A stretch of DNA of 64,000 bases from an uncultured Verrucomicrobia subdivision 3 bacterium. Lineage in GTDB: Bacteria > Verrucomicrobiota > Verrucomicrobiia > Limisphaerales > UBA11358. The DNA lies in NCBI GenBank assembly GCA_903835255.1, contig CAILMI010000013.1, forward strand, positions 26,453 through 90,452, written 5' to 3'. Below are positions 17,843 through 26,527 of this stretch, piece by piece; the first letter of the stretch is position 1; each line of letters begins with the position of its first letter. The position numbers and the translations under genes were made by a program. The notes under the pieces were generated by a model, which saw only the letters and a list, made by a program, of their open reading frames with translations, searched no databases and was not told the DNA's origin.

Positions 17843-18952
17843 TCACTTTTTGCAGCTGTTACCGAGCATGGTTTTGAGATCTTCCTGAACAGGCTGTGGT
17901 CGGGTATTCTGAATGTTGGCGGCCTGGATGGCGATCCCGGCGAAACGATCAATTTCATCCGGGTTCAGCTGGACGCGACCGATCAATTTCTCGAGGGTCA
18001 GAGCCAGGCTATCGATGTTGGCTTGGCCGAGGGCGCTGAGAAGAGTGCTGATTTCTTGCGGCCGAGCGGGGGTCAGGTAGCGGAGATAGGCGGCCATTAG
18101 CACGCCATTGGCCTTCCCGTGATCGACTTCCTTGAAATAGGTCAGAGAGTAGCCCATGGCGTGGACGGCCGTGGTGCCGGATTGGGATATGACAATGCCC
18201 GCCAGCATGGAAGCGTAGAGCAGGGTTTCCCGCCCAGCCAGGTCCAAAGTCTGGCCGGCGGCCAAGGCGCTCAGCTGAGGACCGAGCAGGCGCAGGCTTT
18301 CCAGGGCAAAGCTTTGGCCGGGCGGAGTGGCGCGGACGGCCAGATAGCCTTCGATCGCGTGACTCATGGCGTCAACCGCGGTGGCGGCGGTGATTTTAAG
18401 GGGCAGATCCAGGGTATAGCGGCCATCGAGGAAAGCCAACTTGGGATAGACCTGCTCGCTCGTGAGGAAGCTTTTCGTTTTTAACGTGTTGTTGGTCAGG
18501 ATCGCGTAGGGGGTGACCTCGCTGCCGGTGCCTGCCGTGGTGGGAACGACAGCCAGAGGCAGCACTTTCACAAAACGGCGCTGACTCAGAAGAACTTCGT
18601 CGCTCACCGCAACTTCACCGGCGGCGAGAACGGCCACGGCTTTGGCCGCATCCATCGGCGAACCGCCCCCCAAAGCGATAATGCAATCGGCGCCAAAGTC
18701 CCGGGCCGCAGCGGCAGCCAGGCGCACCTCTTCCAGGGTTGGGTTGGGGCCGACTTGATTCCAGTGCTGCCAACGAATCCCTTCCTTATCGAGAGCGGCG
18801 CACATATCCGCCAGAGAGCCGTTGGCCGCCGCGGAATATTTGCCCGTCATTAGGAAGGCCCGCTGCCCCAAACTGCAGAGATACTGACTATGTTCTGCAA
18901 CGCAGCCCGCACCAACCAAAACACGCGTGGGCATGTAGTAAGTAAATTTCAT
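17843..18952 (-). CDS. Iron-containing alcohol dehydrogenase
   Basis: 369 residues. Family III metal-dependent dehydrogenase: NAD loop GGGSPMDAAKA near residue 95, metal ligands in DAMSHAIEGYLA (Asp and His, about 194-198), His in AVHAMGYSLTYF near 263 and His in DHGKANG near 277. Such enzymes interconvert aldehydes or ketones with alcohols (1,3-propanediol, lactaldehyde, butanol and others); the substrate cannot be told from sequence. It stands alone between the Hsp70 and cupin genes. Confidence 0.9.
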   Translation of the reverse strand: MKFTYYMPTRVLVGAGCVAEHSQYLCSLGQRAFLMTGKYSAAANGSLADMCAALDKEGIRWQHWNQVGPNPTLEEVRLAAAAARDFGADCIIALGGGSPMDAAKAVAVLAAGEVAVSDEVLLSQRRFVKVLPLAVVPTTAGTGSEVTPYAILTNNTLKTKSFLTSEQVYPKLAFLDGRYTLDLPLKITAATAVDAMSHAIEGYLAVRATPPGQSFALESLRLLGPQLSALAAGQTLDLAGRETLLYASMLAGIVISQSGTTAVHAMGYSLTYFKEVDHGKANGVLMAAYLRYLTPARPQEISTLLSALGQANIDSLALTLEKLIGRVQLNPDEIDRFAGIAIQAANIQNTRPQPVQEDLKTMLGNSCKK

Positions 18953-19288
18953 AACGCTCTTTGTTTCAGACGATGTCTCCGAACGGATAAGGGGGTTACT
19001 TTCAAAAATCCCCCGTTTTGGAAAATGAGGTTTTAAATTGATTAATCTGCTAATTTTTTACGCTTTTTTGAAGCGGCGCAAGGCTTTTCACCCATTTTGA
19101 AAATACGCGCCCTACGACAATCCCCATCGGTTGGGATGACCGGTGAGCGGCAGGAGGGACGGCCGCCGCTGTATTTTCAATACAGGCTCTTAAAGCCATT
19201 TCCCGAGCCAGCCTCCGCAGCCAGATTTAAAAAGGATTCTTCCAATGCCAGACCCTACACCCCCTAATTCCGGTCGCCACCGCAGAAG
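18953..19288. other. 336-bp gap with no gene seen
   Basis: Holds the promoter side of the alcohol dehydrogenase gene and the 3' flank of the cupin gene. A 7-bp dyad (CTGTATT/AATACAG) spans 19169-19185. No RNA gene or ORF can be supported. Confidence 0.6.
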
Positions 19289-19768
19289 TCAGGGGCGCAA
19301 ATCAGCATGAGGTTTGGCCAGATTTTCTGGGGCAGGGGCGGCGATCGCGGTGGCCTGCCCTTTTACTCCGGCGTAAAAAACAATCAGCTCGACCGGCTGG
19401 TCTCCCGTCTTGCCATGGTGCACGGCATGGACCATTTCCGGAAGCACATCCCCTGCCTTGAGAGTCCGATGCCGGCTGCCATCCGCGTTTTCCACCTCCA
19501 GAGTCCCGCTCACCACGTAGGCCGCATTCGGCATGGGATGGGTATGCCAGGGAAGCGTCGTGTGAGCGGGGATAATGAATTTTAAGACGGTGATTTCAGG
19601 CTGTCCGGCGGGATAGGCGGCGTAACGAACCCCGTCCCAGGATTTTTCTGTCTTGAGCAGAACGGTGGACACCGCGCTTTCCGGATTGACGACGACCGGT
19701 TGCGATGACGCGGCGGACACCAGCGCCACCATACTCGCCACATACAGGATAACTTTTAGTTTTTTCAT
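19289..19768 (-). CDS. Secreted cupin-domain protein
   Basis: 159 residues, signal peptide about 1-22 (MKKLKVILYVASMVALVSAA). One small beta-barrel: cupin motif 1 as WHTHPMPNAAYVVSGTLEVE (HxH, with Asn where the usual Glu lies) and motif 2 as GDVLPEMVHAVHHGKTGDQP. It probably binds a metal in the periplasm. Single-domain cupins of this kind include isomerases, dioxygenases and sensors; I cannot choose. Confidence 0.85.
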   Translation of the reverse strand: MKKLKVILYVASMVALVSAASSQPVVVNPESAVSTVLLKTEKSWDGVRYAAYPAGQPEITVLKFIIPAHTTLPWHTHPMPNAAYVVSGTLEVENADGSRHRTLKAGDVLPEMVHAVHHGKTGDQPVELIVFYAGVKGQATAIAAPAPENLAKPHADLRP

Positions 19769-19824
19769 ATGTGAAAAACGCTAGGAATTTCAGGGCGCAA
19801 AAGCGAGTTTTTAGATTTCAGGCA

Positions 19825-19882
19825 CCGGAAAAAATGACGTATCGAACCCCTTTGAAAGGGGTCACGACCTGAAGTTTTCCGG
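19825..19882. repeat. Nested dyad upstream of coaB
   Basis: Outer arms CCGGAAAA (19825-19832) and TTTTCCGG (19875-19882) enclose an inner palindrome at 19846-19862 (ACCCCTTTGAAAGGGGT). It lies 56 bp before the coaB start, between divergent genes. There is no T-run, so it could be an operator or a structured leader. Confidence 0.4.
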
Positions 19883-19937
19883 GAACAGACCGCCGGCGTC
19901 GATATTTTCTTTGCGTTCCGGTGGTCCTTTGCGGTTA

Positions 19938-20588
19938 ATGAGTCACATGAACTGCATCGTGACCGCGGGGCCCACCTATGAACCGCTCGACGACGTGCGC
20001 CGGCTCACCAACTTTTCCACGGGCCGGCTGGGCACGGAACTCGCCAATCATCTCGCGTCGCGCGGGCACCGGGTGACCCTGCTGATCGGCGAGTCCGCCA
20101 CCTGGGCGGGCGAACGCCGGGCGCAGGCGGTTAAAACCTTCACCACCACGGCGGATTTGCGGGCGAAGCTGAAAGCGTTTTCCGGCAGGAACGTGGACGC
20201 CGTCTTCCATGCGGCGGCGGTAAGCGATTTTGGATTCGGGAAACTGTTCGCGCCGAATGCCGCGGGCGACTTCGTGGCGCTCCGGGCTGCCCGGAAAATC
20301 CCCACGCGGCGGGGGGGGCTGCGGGTGGAGCTGGTGCCCACGCCCAAGATCATCGCGGACCTGCGGCGCTGGTTTCCAAAAACGAAAATCATCGGGTGGA
20401 AGTTTGAGGCGGACGGGCGACGGGCGGGGGCGCTGCGCGCCGCGCTGAAACAAATCGCCGCGTGCGCGACGGATTATTGCGTGGCGAACGGGCCGGCCTA
20501 CGGCAAGGGATTCGGGCTGGTTTCTGCCGAAGGCCAGAAGCATTTTACCAACGCGCGGACCCTGTTCACCGCTTTGGAAAAACTTTAA
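19938..20588 (+). CDS. coaB: Phosphopantothenate-cysteine ligase domain protein (CoaB only)
   Basis: About 216 residues from the ATG at 19938 (MSHMNCIVTAGPTYEPLDDV); 19947 is also possible. The nucleotide site TAGPTYEPLDDVRRLTNFST, the loop AAAVSDF and the segment VPTPKIIADLRRWFPKTKII match the CoaB half of CoaBC. CoaB joins 4'-phosphopantothenate to cysteine in CoA synthesis. The flavin-dependent CoaC decarboxylase half (about 180 residues) is absent and must lie elsewhere. The family Lys of the ADY/KPA region is not obvious, so activity should be checked. No partner genes nearby. Confidence 0.85.
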   Translation: MSHMNCIVTAGPTYEPLDDVRRLTNFSTGRLGTELANHLASRGHRVTLLIGESATWAGERRAQAVKTFTTTADLRAKLKAFSGRNVDAVFHAAAVSDFGFGKLFAPNAAGDFVALRAARKIPTRRGGLRVELVPTPKIIADLRRWFPKTKIIGWKFEADGRRAGALRAALKQIAACATDYCVANGPAYGKGFGLVSAEGQKHFTNARTLFTALEKL

Positions 20589-20907
20589 CAGCTCCGGAAG
20601 CAAACGATTTGCAAAGACGGCTGCATCGATTTCAGATAAAAATGGCAGCCGATTTTGCCCATTCCCACACCCAACAGCTTGCCGAACTTTCCAATCTTAT
20701 CGGCGAGGTGACCCACACCGATCCCGCAGTGGCGCTGCCAGGCCATACGCGTTTCAGTCGTTTACAAATGGCCGCGCCCCGATTGTAAAGCGGTACCGGC
20801 TGTTCGTATTTCCAATCTCCAGAATCGGCCCGGGCGGGCTGCTTGAAACCATTCCAATTGAATGCGTGCACCAACTTTTACAGGACCCCAGTCGGTGCCG
20901 ACACCCT
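20589..20907. other. 319-bp convergent gap with no gene seen
   Basis: Lies between the ends of coaB and hisF. Short open frames exist on both strands (for example minus 20632-20874) but their residue make-up is not protein-like and they have no recognisable domain. It could be a gene relic; nothing can be supported. Confidence 0.55.
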
Positions 20908-21690
20908 TCAGAGCCGCACGGGAATATTCTGCTGGGCCAGAAACCGCTTCACGTCGCCCACGGTGTGGGTGCCGAAATGAAAAATGCTCGCGGCGAGCAC
21001 GGCGTCCGCCCGGCCCTCCAACAGCACCTCGGCCATGTGCTGCAGCGTGCCCGCGCCGCCGCTGGCCACCACCGGCACCCCCACGGCTTCGCTCACCCGC
21101 CGCGTGATGACCAGATCGAACCCGGCCTTGGTGCCGTCGGCGTCAATCGAATTGAGGACGATCTCGCCCGCCCCGAGCGCCACGGCCCGCCGGGCCCATT
21201 CGAGGGCGTCCAGGCCGGTATCCTTGCGGCCGCCATGCGAAAACACCCCCCACTTGTCCGGCGCCACCCGCTTGGCGTCGATGGAAACAACGATGCACTG
21301 GCTGCCGAATTTTTCCGCGCCCTCACGGATCAGCTCCGGACGGGCGAGGGCGCTGGAGTTGATGCTGATCTTGTCCGCCCCGGCGCGCAGCATCGCAAAC
21401 ATGTCGTCCACGGACCGGATGCCGCCGCCCACCGTGAGCGGCATGAAGCACTGGTCGGCGACGCGCTCGATGACCCCTACCATCGTGCCGCGCCCGTGGG
21501 CAGTGGCGGTGATATCGAAGAACACCATCTCATCGGCGCCCTGCTCGTTGTAGCGCAGCGCCAGTTCCACGGGGTCGCCGACATTGCGGAGGCCGCCCTG
21601 CTCGGCCACGCCGAACTGGACGCCGCGGGTGACCTGGCCGTCATGGACGTCCAGGCACGGGATGACACGTTTGGCAATCACGCGGTTCAT
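20908..21690 (-). CDS. hisF: Imidazole glycerol phosphate synthase, cyclase subunit
   Basis: 260 residues from the ATG at 21690 ([20 protein letters not shown]); the frame to 21717 adds nine atypical residues. It is a TIM barrel that joins PRFAR and ammonia from HisH to make imidazole glycerol phosphate and AICAR in histidine synthesis. Catalytic Asp in CLDVHDG and the second Asp in [10 protein letters not shown] are present, with phosphate-binding VGGGIR and VVASGGAGT. No other his gene is in the window. Confidence 0.97.
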   Translation of the reverse strand: MNRVIAKRVIPCLDVHDGQVTRGVQFGVAEQGGLRNVGDPVELALRYNEQGADEMVFFDITATAHGRGTMVGVIERVADQCFMPLTVGGGIRSVDDMFAMLRAGADKISINSSALARPELIREGAEKFGSQCIVVSIDAKRVAPDKWGVFSHGGRKDTGLDALEWARRAVALGAGEIVLNSIDADGTKAGFDLVITRRVSEAVGVPVVASGGAGTLQHMAEVLLEGRADAVLAASIFHFGTHTVGDVKRFLAQQNIPVRL

Positions 21691-21792
21691 TGAAACGTGC
21701 CGAGCGCTGCACGGCAACTGATTAAATCCGGTACCGGACGATGAGGTCCAAGCGGGCGCCCGCGCGGCTGAAGCGCCGGGTTAAAAATAGCC

Positions 21793-21820
21793 TTGACCCG
21801 TCCGGACAAGGATTTAAGGT
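21793..21820 (+). promoter_or_regulatory. Candidate sigma-70 promoter of the lipoprotein operon
   Basis: TTGACC at 21793-21798, a 16-bp spacer and TAAGGT at 21815-21820, ending 33 bp before the first gene. The -10 is a weak match. A CCTTG/CAAGG dyad with central GTCCGGAC overlaps it. Confidence 0.35.
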
Positions 21821-21852
21821 GATTGCTGCTGGTCAAGGTCACTCCCATTTTT

Positions 21853-22263
21853 ATGAAATCTCACACCCCGCTCGCCCTCGCCTTCGTCCCCGCACTGGCC
21901 CTGCTGTCTGCGGGGCTGCTGTTCACCGGCTGCGCCAGCAGCCACACCAGCCCCTATCATCCCGGCCCGGTGGCGGGCCAGGCGGTGGGCGCCGGCGTGG
22001 GCGTGGTGGCCGGCAATGTGGCGGGGTTCGGGGTGGGTGCGGTGCAAGGGGCGGCCCAGGGCCTGGCCGCGCCGTTCAACCCGGATTATCACATGGTGCG
22101 CTACTGGCGCGCCGAAACCACTCCCGATGGCCGCACCATCCAGGTACCCTACGATGTTCTGGTGGATCAATATGGCCGCCCGGCGCATCTGCCCGCGCCC
22201 ACGGGAAATGCCGCCCCTCCCGCCATCGCCCCGATGCCCGCTACCAACAGCCCATCCAAATAA
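21853..22263 (+). CDS. Glycine/alanine-rich lipoprotein, first gene of the operon
   Basis: 136 residues from the ATG at 21853 (MKSHTPLALA); the ATG at 21823 would put a non-signal stretch first. Lipobox LLFTGC with Cys27. Residues about 38-75 are a Gly/Ala/Val repeat (VAGQAVGAGVGVVAGNVAGF) like the glycine-zipper segments of outer-membrane lipoproteins. The C-terminus is Pro/Ala-rich. The next gene starts 32 bp later. The function is unknown. Confidence 0.85.
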   Translation: MKSHTPLALAFVPALALLSAGLLFTGCASSHTSPYHPGPVAGQAVGAGVGVVAGNVAGFGVGAVQGAAQGLAAPFNPDYHMVRYWRAETTPDGRTIQVPYDVLVDQYGRPAHLPAPTGNAAPPAIAPMPATNSPSK

Positions 22264-22295
22264 ATTCAGCTCTCATTTTTTAAAAAACTAATCTA

Positions 22296-23681
22296 ATGAA
22301 ATTATTTTCTTCTCATCTGATGATCGCCGGATGGCTGGCCGCCGGGCCGCTGCTGGCCGCCGATGCCACCGCCCCGGCCCCGCTCCGCAAGGTCGCCATC
22401 GTGGTTGAAAACCGCGCCGGCGCGCAATTCAACGACAAGGTGGCGGTGCTCGAGGATCTGGTGGCCAGCCGGGTGGCCGGCAAAGGCTACTCCGTCATCA
22501 GCCGCGATGTGACCGTCAACGCCCTGAAATCGTATTCCACCGCCGGCGTCAGCGTCTCGGCGCGCTCCGGGGCGACCGCCACCGCGGGCGCCTCCTCCGC
22601 ACAGAATTCCGCTGCGAGCGGCTCCGCTGCGGTGGACGCGGCACAGGGTGTGGCCGTGCGCGCAAAGGACACCACGGTGGTGACGGATCCCAGCTCGGCG
22701 TCGCTGGAAGTGGGCCGGAAAGATTCGGCGCAGACCACTGCCCGGCTGCAGCAATCTCAAAAATCTTCTGGGACCGGCTCGGCCTCCGTGGACGCGGCGC
22801 GGTCGGACTTGTTGCAGGTTTCCGCCACCCCGGAGACGACCCCGCTGGACCAGGCCTTGAGCGACAACACCTCCGCGCTCCGCCTCGCGCAGAATCTCGG
22901 GGCGGATTACATCCTTATCCCCGCCCTGACCAGTTACGGCACCGAGCGGAAAGCTTACAGCGGCACCGGGATTACCACCGTCAACACCACCCACAAACTG
23001 CGCGTCAGCTACCAGATCGTGGAGGCGAATGAAGGCGGGGCGGTGCGCGGGGGCACGGTGCTGGCCGAGAAAAACTTCCGCGACAGCGGCGATTTGAAAA
23101 CCGACAGCAGCGACGTGATCAATGAGCTGCTGGACGATGCCGCCGACCAGCTGGCCGCAATGATTGCAGCGAGCGCCAAAGCCCTGCCGACCGAGGTGGC
23201 CAAGGCGGCGATGGTGAGATTTACCGTCGCCTGCACCATGGCCGACCCGCGCCAGCAGCCGATCCTGATCTCCGCGCTCGGCGTTTCAGCGGACAACAAG
23301 ATTGTGACGGGCCAGCCCGTGCCCGTGCAGGCGATGGATGTGACGGTAGAACTGGACGGCGTGGCCATCGGATCCGCGCCCGGCGATTTCCGGGGGCGTC
23401 CGGGGCTGCACAAGCTGAGCCTCTCGCGCGACGGATTCGATACCTGGTCGAAAACAGTCAATATTTACGACGGCCAGTCCCTGAAAGTCGCCCTGCAGAT
23501 GAGTGCGGCGGGGTATGAGCGCTGGAAGGAAACCACGGATTTTCTCGCGACCCTGGACAACCAGCGCAAGCTCACCGACGCCGAGGTCAAGCGCATCGAG
23601 GGCCTGGCTGAATACCTCAAAAACAGCCATTACCGTGTGGACACCAAAGAAAACGTGAAAGTGTACAAAAGCCTTTATTAA
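22296..23681 (+). CDS. CsgG/LpoB-like periplasmic protein with C-terminal PEGA domain
   Basis: 461 residues, signal peptide 1-21. Residues about 30-75 (KVAIVVENRAGAQFND and on) and 195-290 (LAQNLGADYILIPALTSYGT and on) form a split CsgG-type fold. Between them lies a low-complexity insertion of about 115 residues rich in Ser, Ala and Thr, holding two related units, SGSAAVDAA near 108 and TGSASVDAA near 160. Residues about 345-402 are a PEGA domain (VTVELDGVAIGSAP, then GLHKLSLSRDGFDTW), usually found at the cell surface. Third-party function is not known; placement suggests an envelope assembly role with its neighbours. Confidence 0.8.
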   Translation: MKLFSSHLMIAGWLAAGPLLAADATAPAPLRKVAIVVENRAGAQFNDKVAVLEDLVASRVAGKGYSVISRDVTVNALKSYSTAGVSVSARSGATATAGASSAQNSAASGSAAVDAAQGVAVRAKDTTVVTDPSSASLEVGRKDSAQTTARLQQSQKSSGTGSASVDAARSDLLQVSATPETTPLDQALSDNTSALRLAQNLGADYILIPALTSYGTERKAYSGTGITTVNTTHKLRVSYQIVEANEGGAVRGGTVLAEKNFRDSGDLKTDSSDVINELLDDAADQLAAMIAASAKALPTEVAKAAMVRFTVACTMADPRQQPILISALGVSADNKIVTGQPVPVQAMDVTVELDGVAIGSAPGDFRGRPGLHKLSLSRDGFDTWSKTVNIYDGQSLKVALQMSAAGYERWKETTDFLATLDNQRKLTDAEVKRIEGLAEYLKNSHYRVDTKENVKVYKSLY

Positions 23682-23711
23682 ACTTTAGAATCTTAACCCT
23701 GGCAACATCCC

Positions 23712-24623
23712 ATGAAAATAGTTTCCCCCTTGAAATTCACCCTAGCGCTTCTGTCTGCCGTACTGCTGCCCGTCCTCGCCCCGGCGCAGGACGCCGGCGG
23801 CAAGTCCACGCTCGCCATTTCCTCCATCAAGCCGACCCCCTCGCTGGAGGCCTCGGTCAAGCCCGACAAAAAACTGGAGATGGGTCGCATCCTCGAGTCG
23901 CTCGACAGCCAGTTGATCGACCGGGTGAATGCGACGCGCAAATTCGAGGTCGTGGGCCGCAGCGACCTGAGCGACATCGTCAAGGAACAGGATCTGGGCG
24001 CGTCCGGCAATGTGGATGCCAAAACGGCGGCCAAGGCGGGAAAGCTCACCGGGGCGAAATACCTGCTGGTGTCGACGGTGGATGATTTCCAGGATTACGT
24101 GGAGACCGCCACCTTCGAAGGCACCGGGCGCAGTTCCACGAAGCGCGTCTTCCGTTTTTCGGTCATCGGGAAAATCTACGATTCAAGCACGGGCAAGCTG
24201 CTGGAATCGGCTAATCTTCAGACCGGCAATGACGCCTTCAAGGATATCTCAGAAAACCGGAGCTATTCGGTCAAGGACGGCAATCTCTCCGACGAAATGA
24301 TGGTGGCGGTGGCGCGGGACCTCGCCCAGAAGATTGCCAACCGGCTGGTGGACGTGATTTATCCGGCGAAAATCCTGATCAAGCGCGACAAGGAAGTGAC
24401 GATCAACCGCGGGGAAGGCGGCGGCGTGGCGGTCGGCGACACCTTCAATGTGTTCGCCCTGGGCGAAGAGCTGATCGATCCCGACACCAAGGAATCGCTG
24501 GGCCGCGAGGAGGCCAAGGTCGGCAAGGTCAAGATCACCCAAGTCAATCCTAAGACCTCGCTGGCGGATATTCTGGACGACACCGGCATCGACAAAGGCG
24601 CCGTGCTGCGCCGGCCGCAGTGA
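23712..24623 (+). CDS. CsgG-family envelope protein with FlgT-like C-terminus
   Basis: 303 residues, signal peptide about 1-26. The CsgG domain is clear: LDSQLIDRVNATRKFEVVGR, SDIVKEQDL, then AAKAGKLTGAKYLLVSTVDD near residue 100. After the domain, residues about 230-300 (EVTINRGEGGGVAVGDTFNV, then LGREEAKVGKVKITQVN) match the beta-rich C-terminal module seen in FlgT-like proteins. There is no lipobox Cys, unlike CsgG itself, so it may be periplasmic. It follows the PEGA gene by 30 bp. Confidence 0.85.
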   Translation: MKIVSPLKFTLALLSAVLLPVLAPAQDAGGKSTLAISSIKPTPSLEASVKPDKKLEMGRILESLDSQLIDRVNATRKFEVVGRSDLSDIVKEQDLGASGNVDAKTAAKAGKLTGAKYLLVSTVDDFQDYVETATFEGTGRSSTKRVFRFSVIGKIYDSSTGKLLESANLQTGNDAFKDISENRSYSVKDGNLSDEMMVAVARDLAQKIANRLVDVIYPAKILIKRDKEVTINRGEGGGVAVGDTFNVFALGEELIDPDTKESLGREEAKVGKVKITQVNPKTSLADILDDTGIDKGAVLRRPQ

Positions 24624-24669
24624 CGTTTCATCATCGGCCGCCCAGCAACCCGATTCTCCCCCAAAAAAA

Positions 24670-26091
24670 ATGACTCCTAAAACTGCAGCCACATCGTGTG
24701 TTCAATCGCTCGGGTGGGTGGCCCTTATTGGTCTGCTGGCGACCGGCTGCAAAACGTACGAGCAAAAAAACACCGCCGTTAAATACTGGCATCAGGGCAA
24801 CCTGACCAACGCGCTGGCGGAGGCCGCTCATATGGCGGAACACAATGCGGACAACAAGGACACCGTGATCTGGCAGCTGGAAGAGGGGGCGATCCTGCGC
24901 GCCAACGGCCAATATGACGACAGCAACCGGGCGTTTGACACCGCGCAGGCCAAGATGGACGACTACGACGCCAAGGCGAAAGTGCGGCTTGGCCAGGAGA
25001 CAGAAGCGCTGCTGTCCAATCAGGCTAATTTAGCTTACGAAGGCCGCTCCTATGACGGCATCATGCTGAACACGTACAAGGCTCTGAACTATCTCAATCT
25101 GGGCCAGCCCGACAAGGCGCGCCCGGAGCTCATCCGCGCCTACCAGCGCCAGAAAGATGCGGTGGAAGACAACAAAAAGCGCATTGAAAAAGTCCAGGAA
25201 GAGGCCGCCCAGAGCAAGGACACTGCGGCGATCAAAAAGGCGGAGGCGGATCCAAAATTCCAGGCCCAGATGACCGGCACCAATTACGCCGCGCTCAATA
25301 ATCTCAAATCCTACTCCGATTACGTCAATCCCTTCACGGTGTATCTCGACGGCCTGTACTTCATGGCCACGGCCTCCGACGGCTCCGATCTGGAGCGGGC
25401 GCACAAATCATTCGAGCGCGTGGCGGGATTCCTCGGGGACAACCCCTACATCCGTGAAGATCTGGCGATGGCGGACCGCCTGATTGCGGGACAGCCGCCG
25501 GCGCCGACCACCTACGTGATTTTTGAAACCGGCTGCGCGCCCGTCCGCGGCCAGATCCGCATCGATATTCCCATCATCGTCGCCAAAGTCTCCTATGTGG
25601 GGGCGGCTTTTCCCACGCTGCAACCGCACGGCAACTTCCTGCCGGACCTGACGGTGATGAGCGGCACCAACGCCGTGACCACCGCCTTGCTGTGCGACAT
25701 GGACAGCGTGATCGGCCTGGATTTCAAAAACGACATGCCGATAGTTATCACTAAAACGATTGCCGCCACCGTCACCAAAGCCATCGCCGCCTATGCCATC
25801 AACGCGGCGGCCAGCCAGCAGGGAGGGCTGTACGGGCTCGCCGCCCAGATCAGCACGGCGGTTTATCAGGGCGCCGTCAACATCGCGGATGAACGGACTT
25901 GGACCACGCTGCCCAAGAAATTTGAGTTCTGCCGCCTGCCCACGCCGGCGGACCGGAAGATTGAATTAAAAACGCCCGATGGACGTCCAATAATGCCAGT
26001 GACAATCGCTGACGGCACAATTAACCTCGTTTACGTGAAGTCCATCAATGCCACCAGCCCGCTGCTGGTGACCCAAATCAAATTAAAATGA
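24670..26091 (+). CDS. COG3014-like lipoprotein with TPR-like repeats
   Basis: 473 residues. Lipobox GLLATGC with Cys27. Residues about 35-170 are helical TPR-like repeats (AVKYWHQGNLTNALAEAAHM; NLGQPDKARPELIRAYQRQK), then a lysine-rich coiled coil. The C-terminal half (about 275-473) is beta-rich with VIFETGCAPVRGQIRIDIPI. The architecture and neighbours (YcfL- and LpoB-like) match uncharacterised COG3014. Its stop overlaps the next start by ATGA. Confidence 0.85.
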   Translation: MTPKTAATSCVQSLGWVALIGLLATGCKTYEQKNTAVKYWHQGNLTNALAEAAHMAEHNADNKDTVIWQLEEGAILRANGQYDDSNRAFDTAQAKMDDYDAKAKVRLGQETEALLSNQANLAYEGRSYDGIMLNTYKALNYLNLGQPDKARPELIRAYQRQKDAVEDNKKRIEKVQEEAAQSKDTAAIKKAEADPKFQAQMTGTNYAALNNLKSYSDYVNPFTVYLDGLYFMATASDGSDLERAHKSFERVAGFLGDNPYIREDLAMADRLIAGQPPAPTTYVIFETGCAPVRGQIRIDIPIIVAKVSYVGAAFPTLQPHGNFLPDLTVMSGTNAVTTALLCDMDSVIGLDFKNDMPIVITKTIAATVTKAIAAYAINAAASQQGGLYGLAAQISTAVYQGAVNIADERTWTTLPKKFEFCRLPTPADRKIELKTPDGRPIMPVTIADGTINLVYVKSINATSPLLVTQIKLK

Positions 26092-26504
26092 ACCCACTCC
26101 CCCTGCTCCCCCTGCTGGCCGTCGGCGCGCTGTTGCTGTCCGGCTGCAAAACCACGGTGAACACCGTTGAAAACGCCCAGAAACAGGGCCAGCGCCAGAT
26201 GATTCCTGACGCGCGCGTGATCACCGACGGCAACCTCGCCCGCAAGGTGTCCATCGTGGGGGTCAACCAGACGATGACCCACGGCGGGATGCTTCAGGTG
26301 CAGGTGGAACTGCTCAACCAGACCCGCTCCCTGCAAAACTTCAACTACCGCTTTGAGTGGTTTGACGCCGCCGGCATGCAGGTGAATTCCCTTTCCACCG
26401 CGGTGATCGGCAGCACGATTGAGGGCAAGGAAAGCCGCTTTATTTCCGCAGTAGCCCCCACGCCTGCGTGCAAGGATTTCCGCCTAAAACTCATCGAAAA
26501 CTAA
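26088..26504 (+). CDS. YcfL-family lipoprotein
   Basis: 138 residues. Lipobox ALLLSGC with Cys19. The beta-sandwich segment VELLNQTRSLQNFNYRFEWF near residue 75 and FDAAGMQV match the DUF1425/YcfL family. In E. coli ycfL lies next to lpoB; the same order is kept here. It is translationally coupled (ATGA) to the COG3014-like gene. The role is unknown in any species to my knowledge. Confidence 0.87.
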   Translation: MNPLPLLPLLAVGALLLSGCKTTVNTVENAQKQGQRQMIPDARVITDGNLARKVSIVGVNQTMTHGGMLQVQVELLNQTRSLQNFNYRFEWFDAAGMQVNSLSTAVIGSTIEGKESRFISAVAPTPACKDFRLKLIEN

Positions 26505-26527
26505 ACCTCACTGAACTGAATCCTCCC

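Noticed and set aside
20632..20874. 80-residue minus-strand frame in the coaB-hisF gap
   Set aside because: No recognisable domain, no ribosome site; a gene relic cannot be shown.
20866..21693. 275-residue plus-strand frame
   Set aside because: Antisense shadow of hisF.
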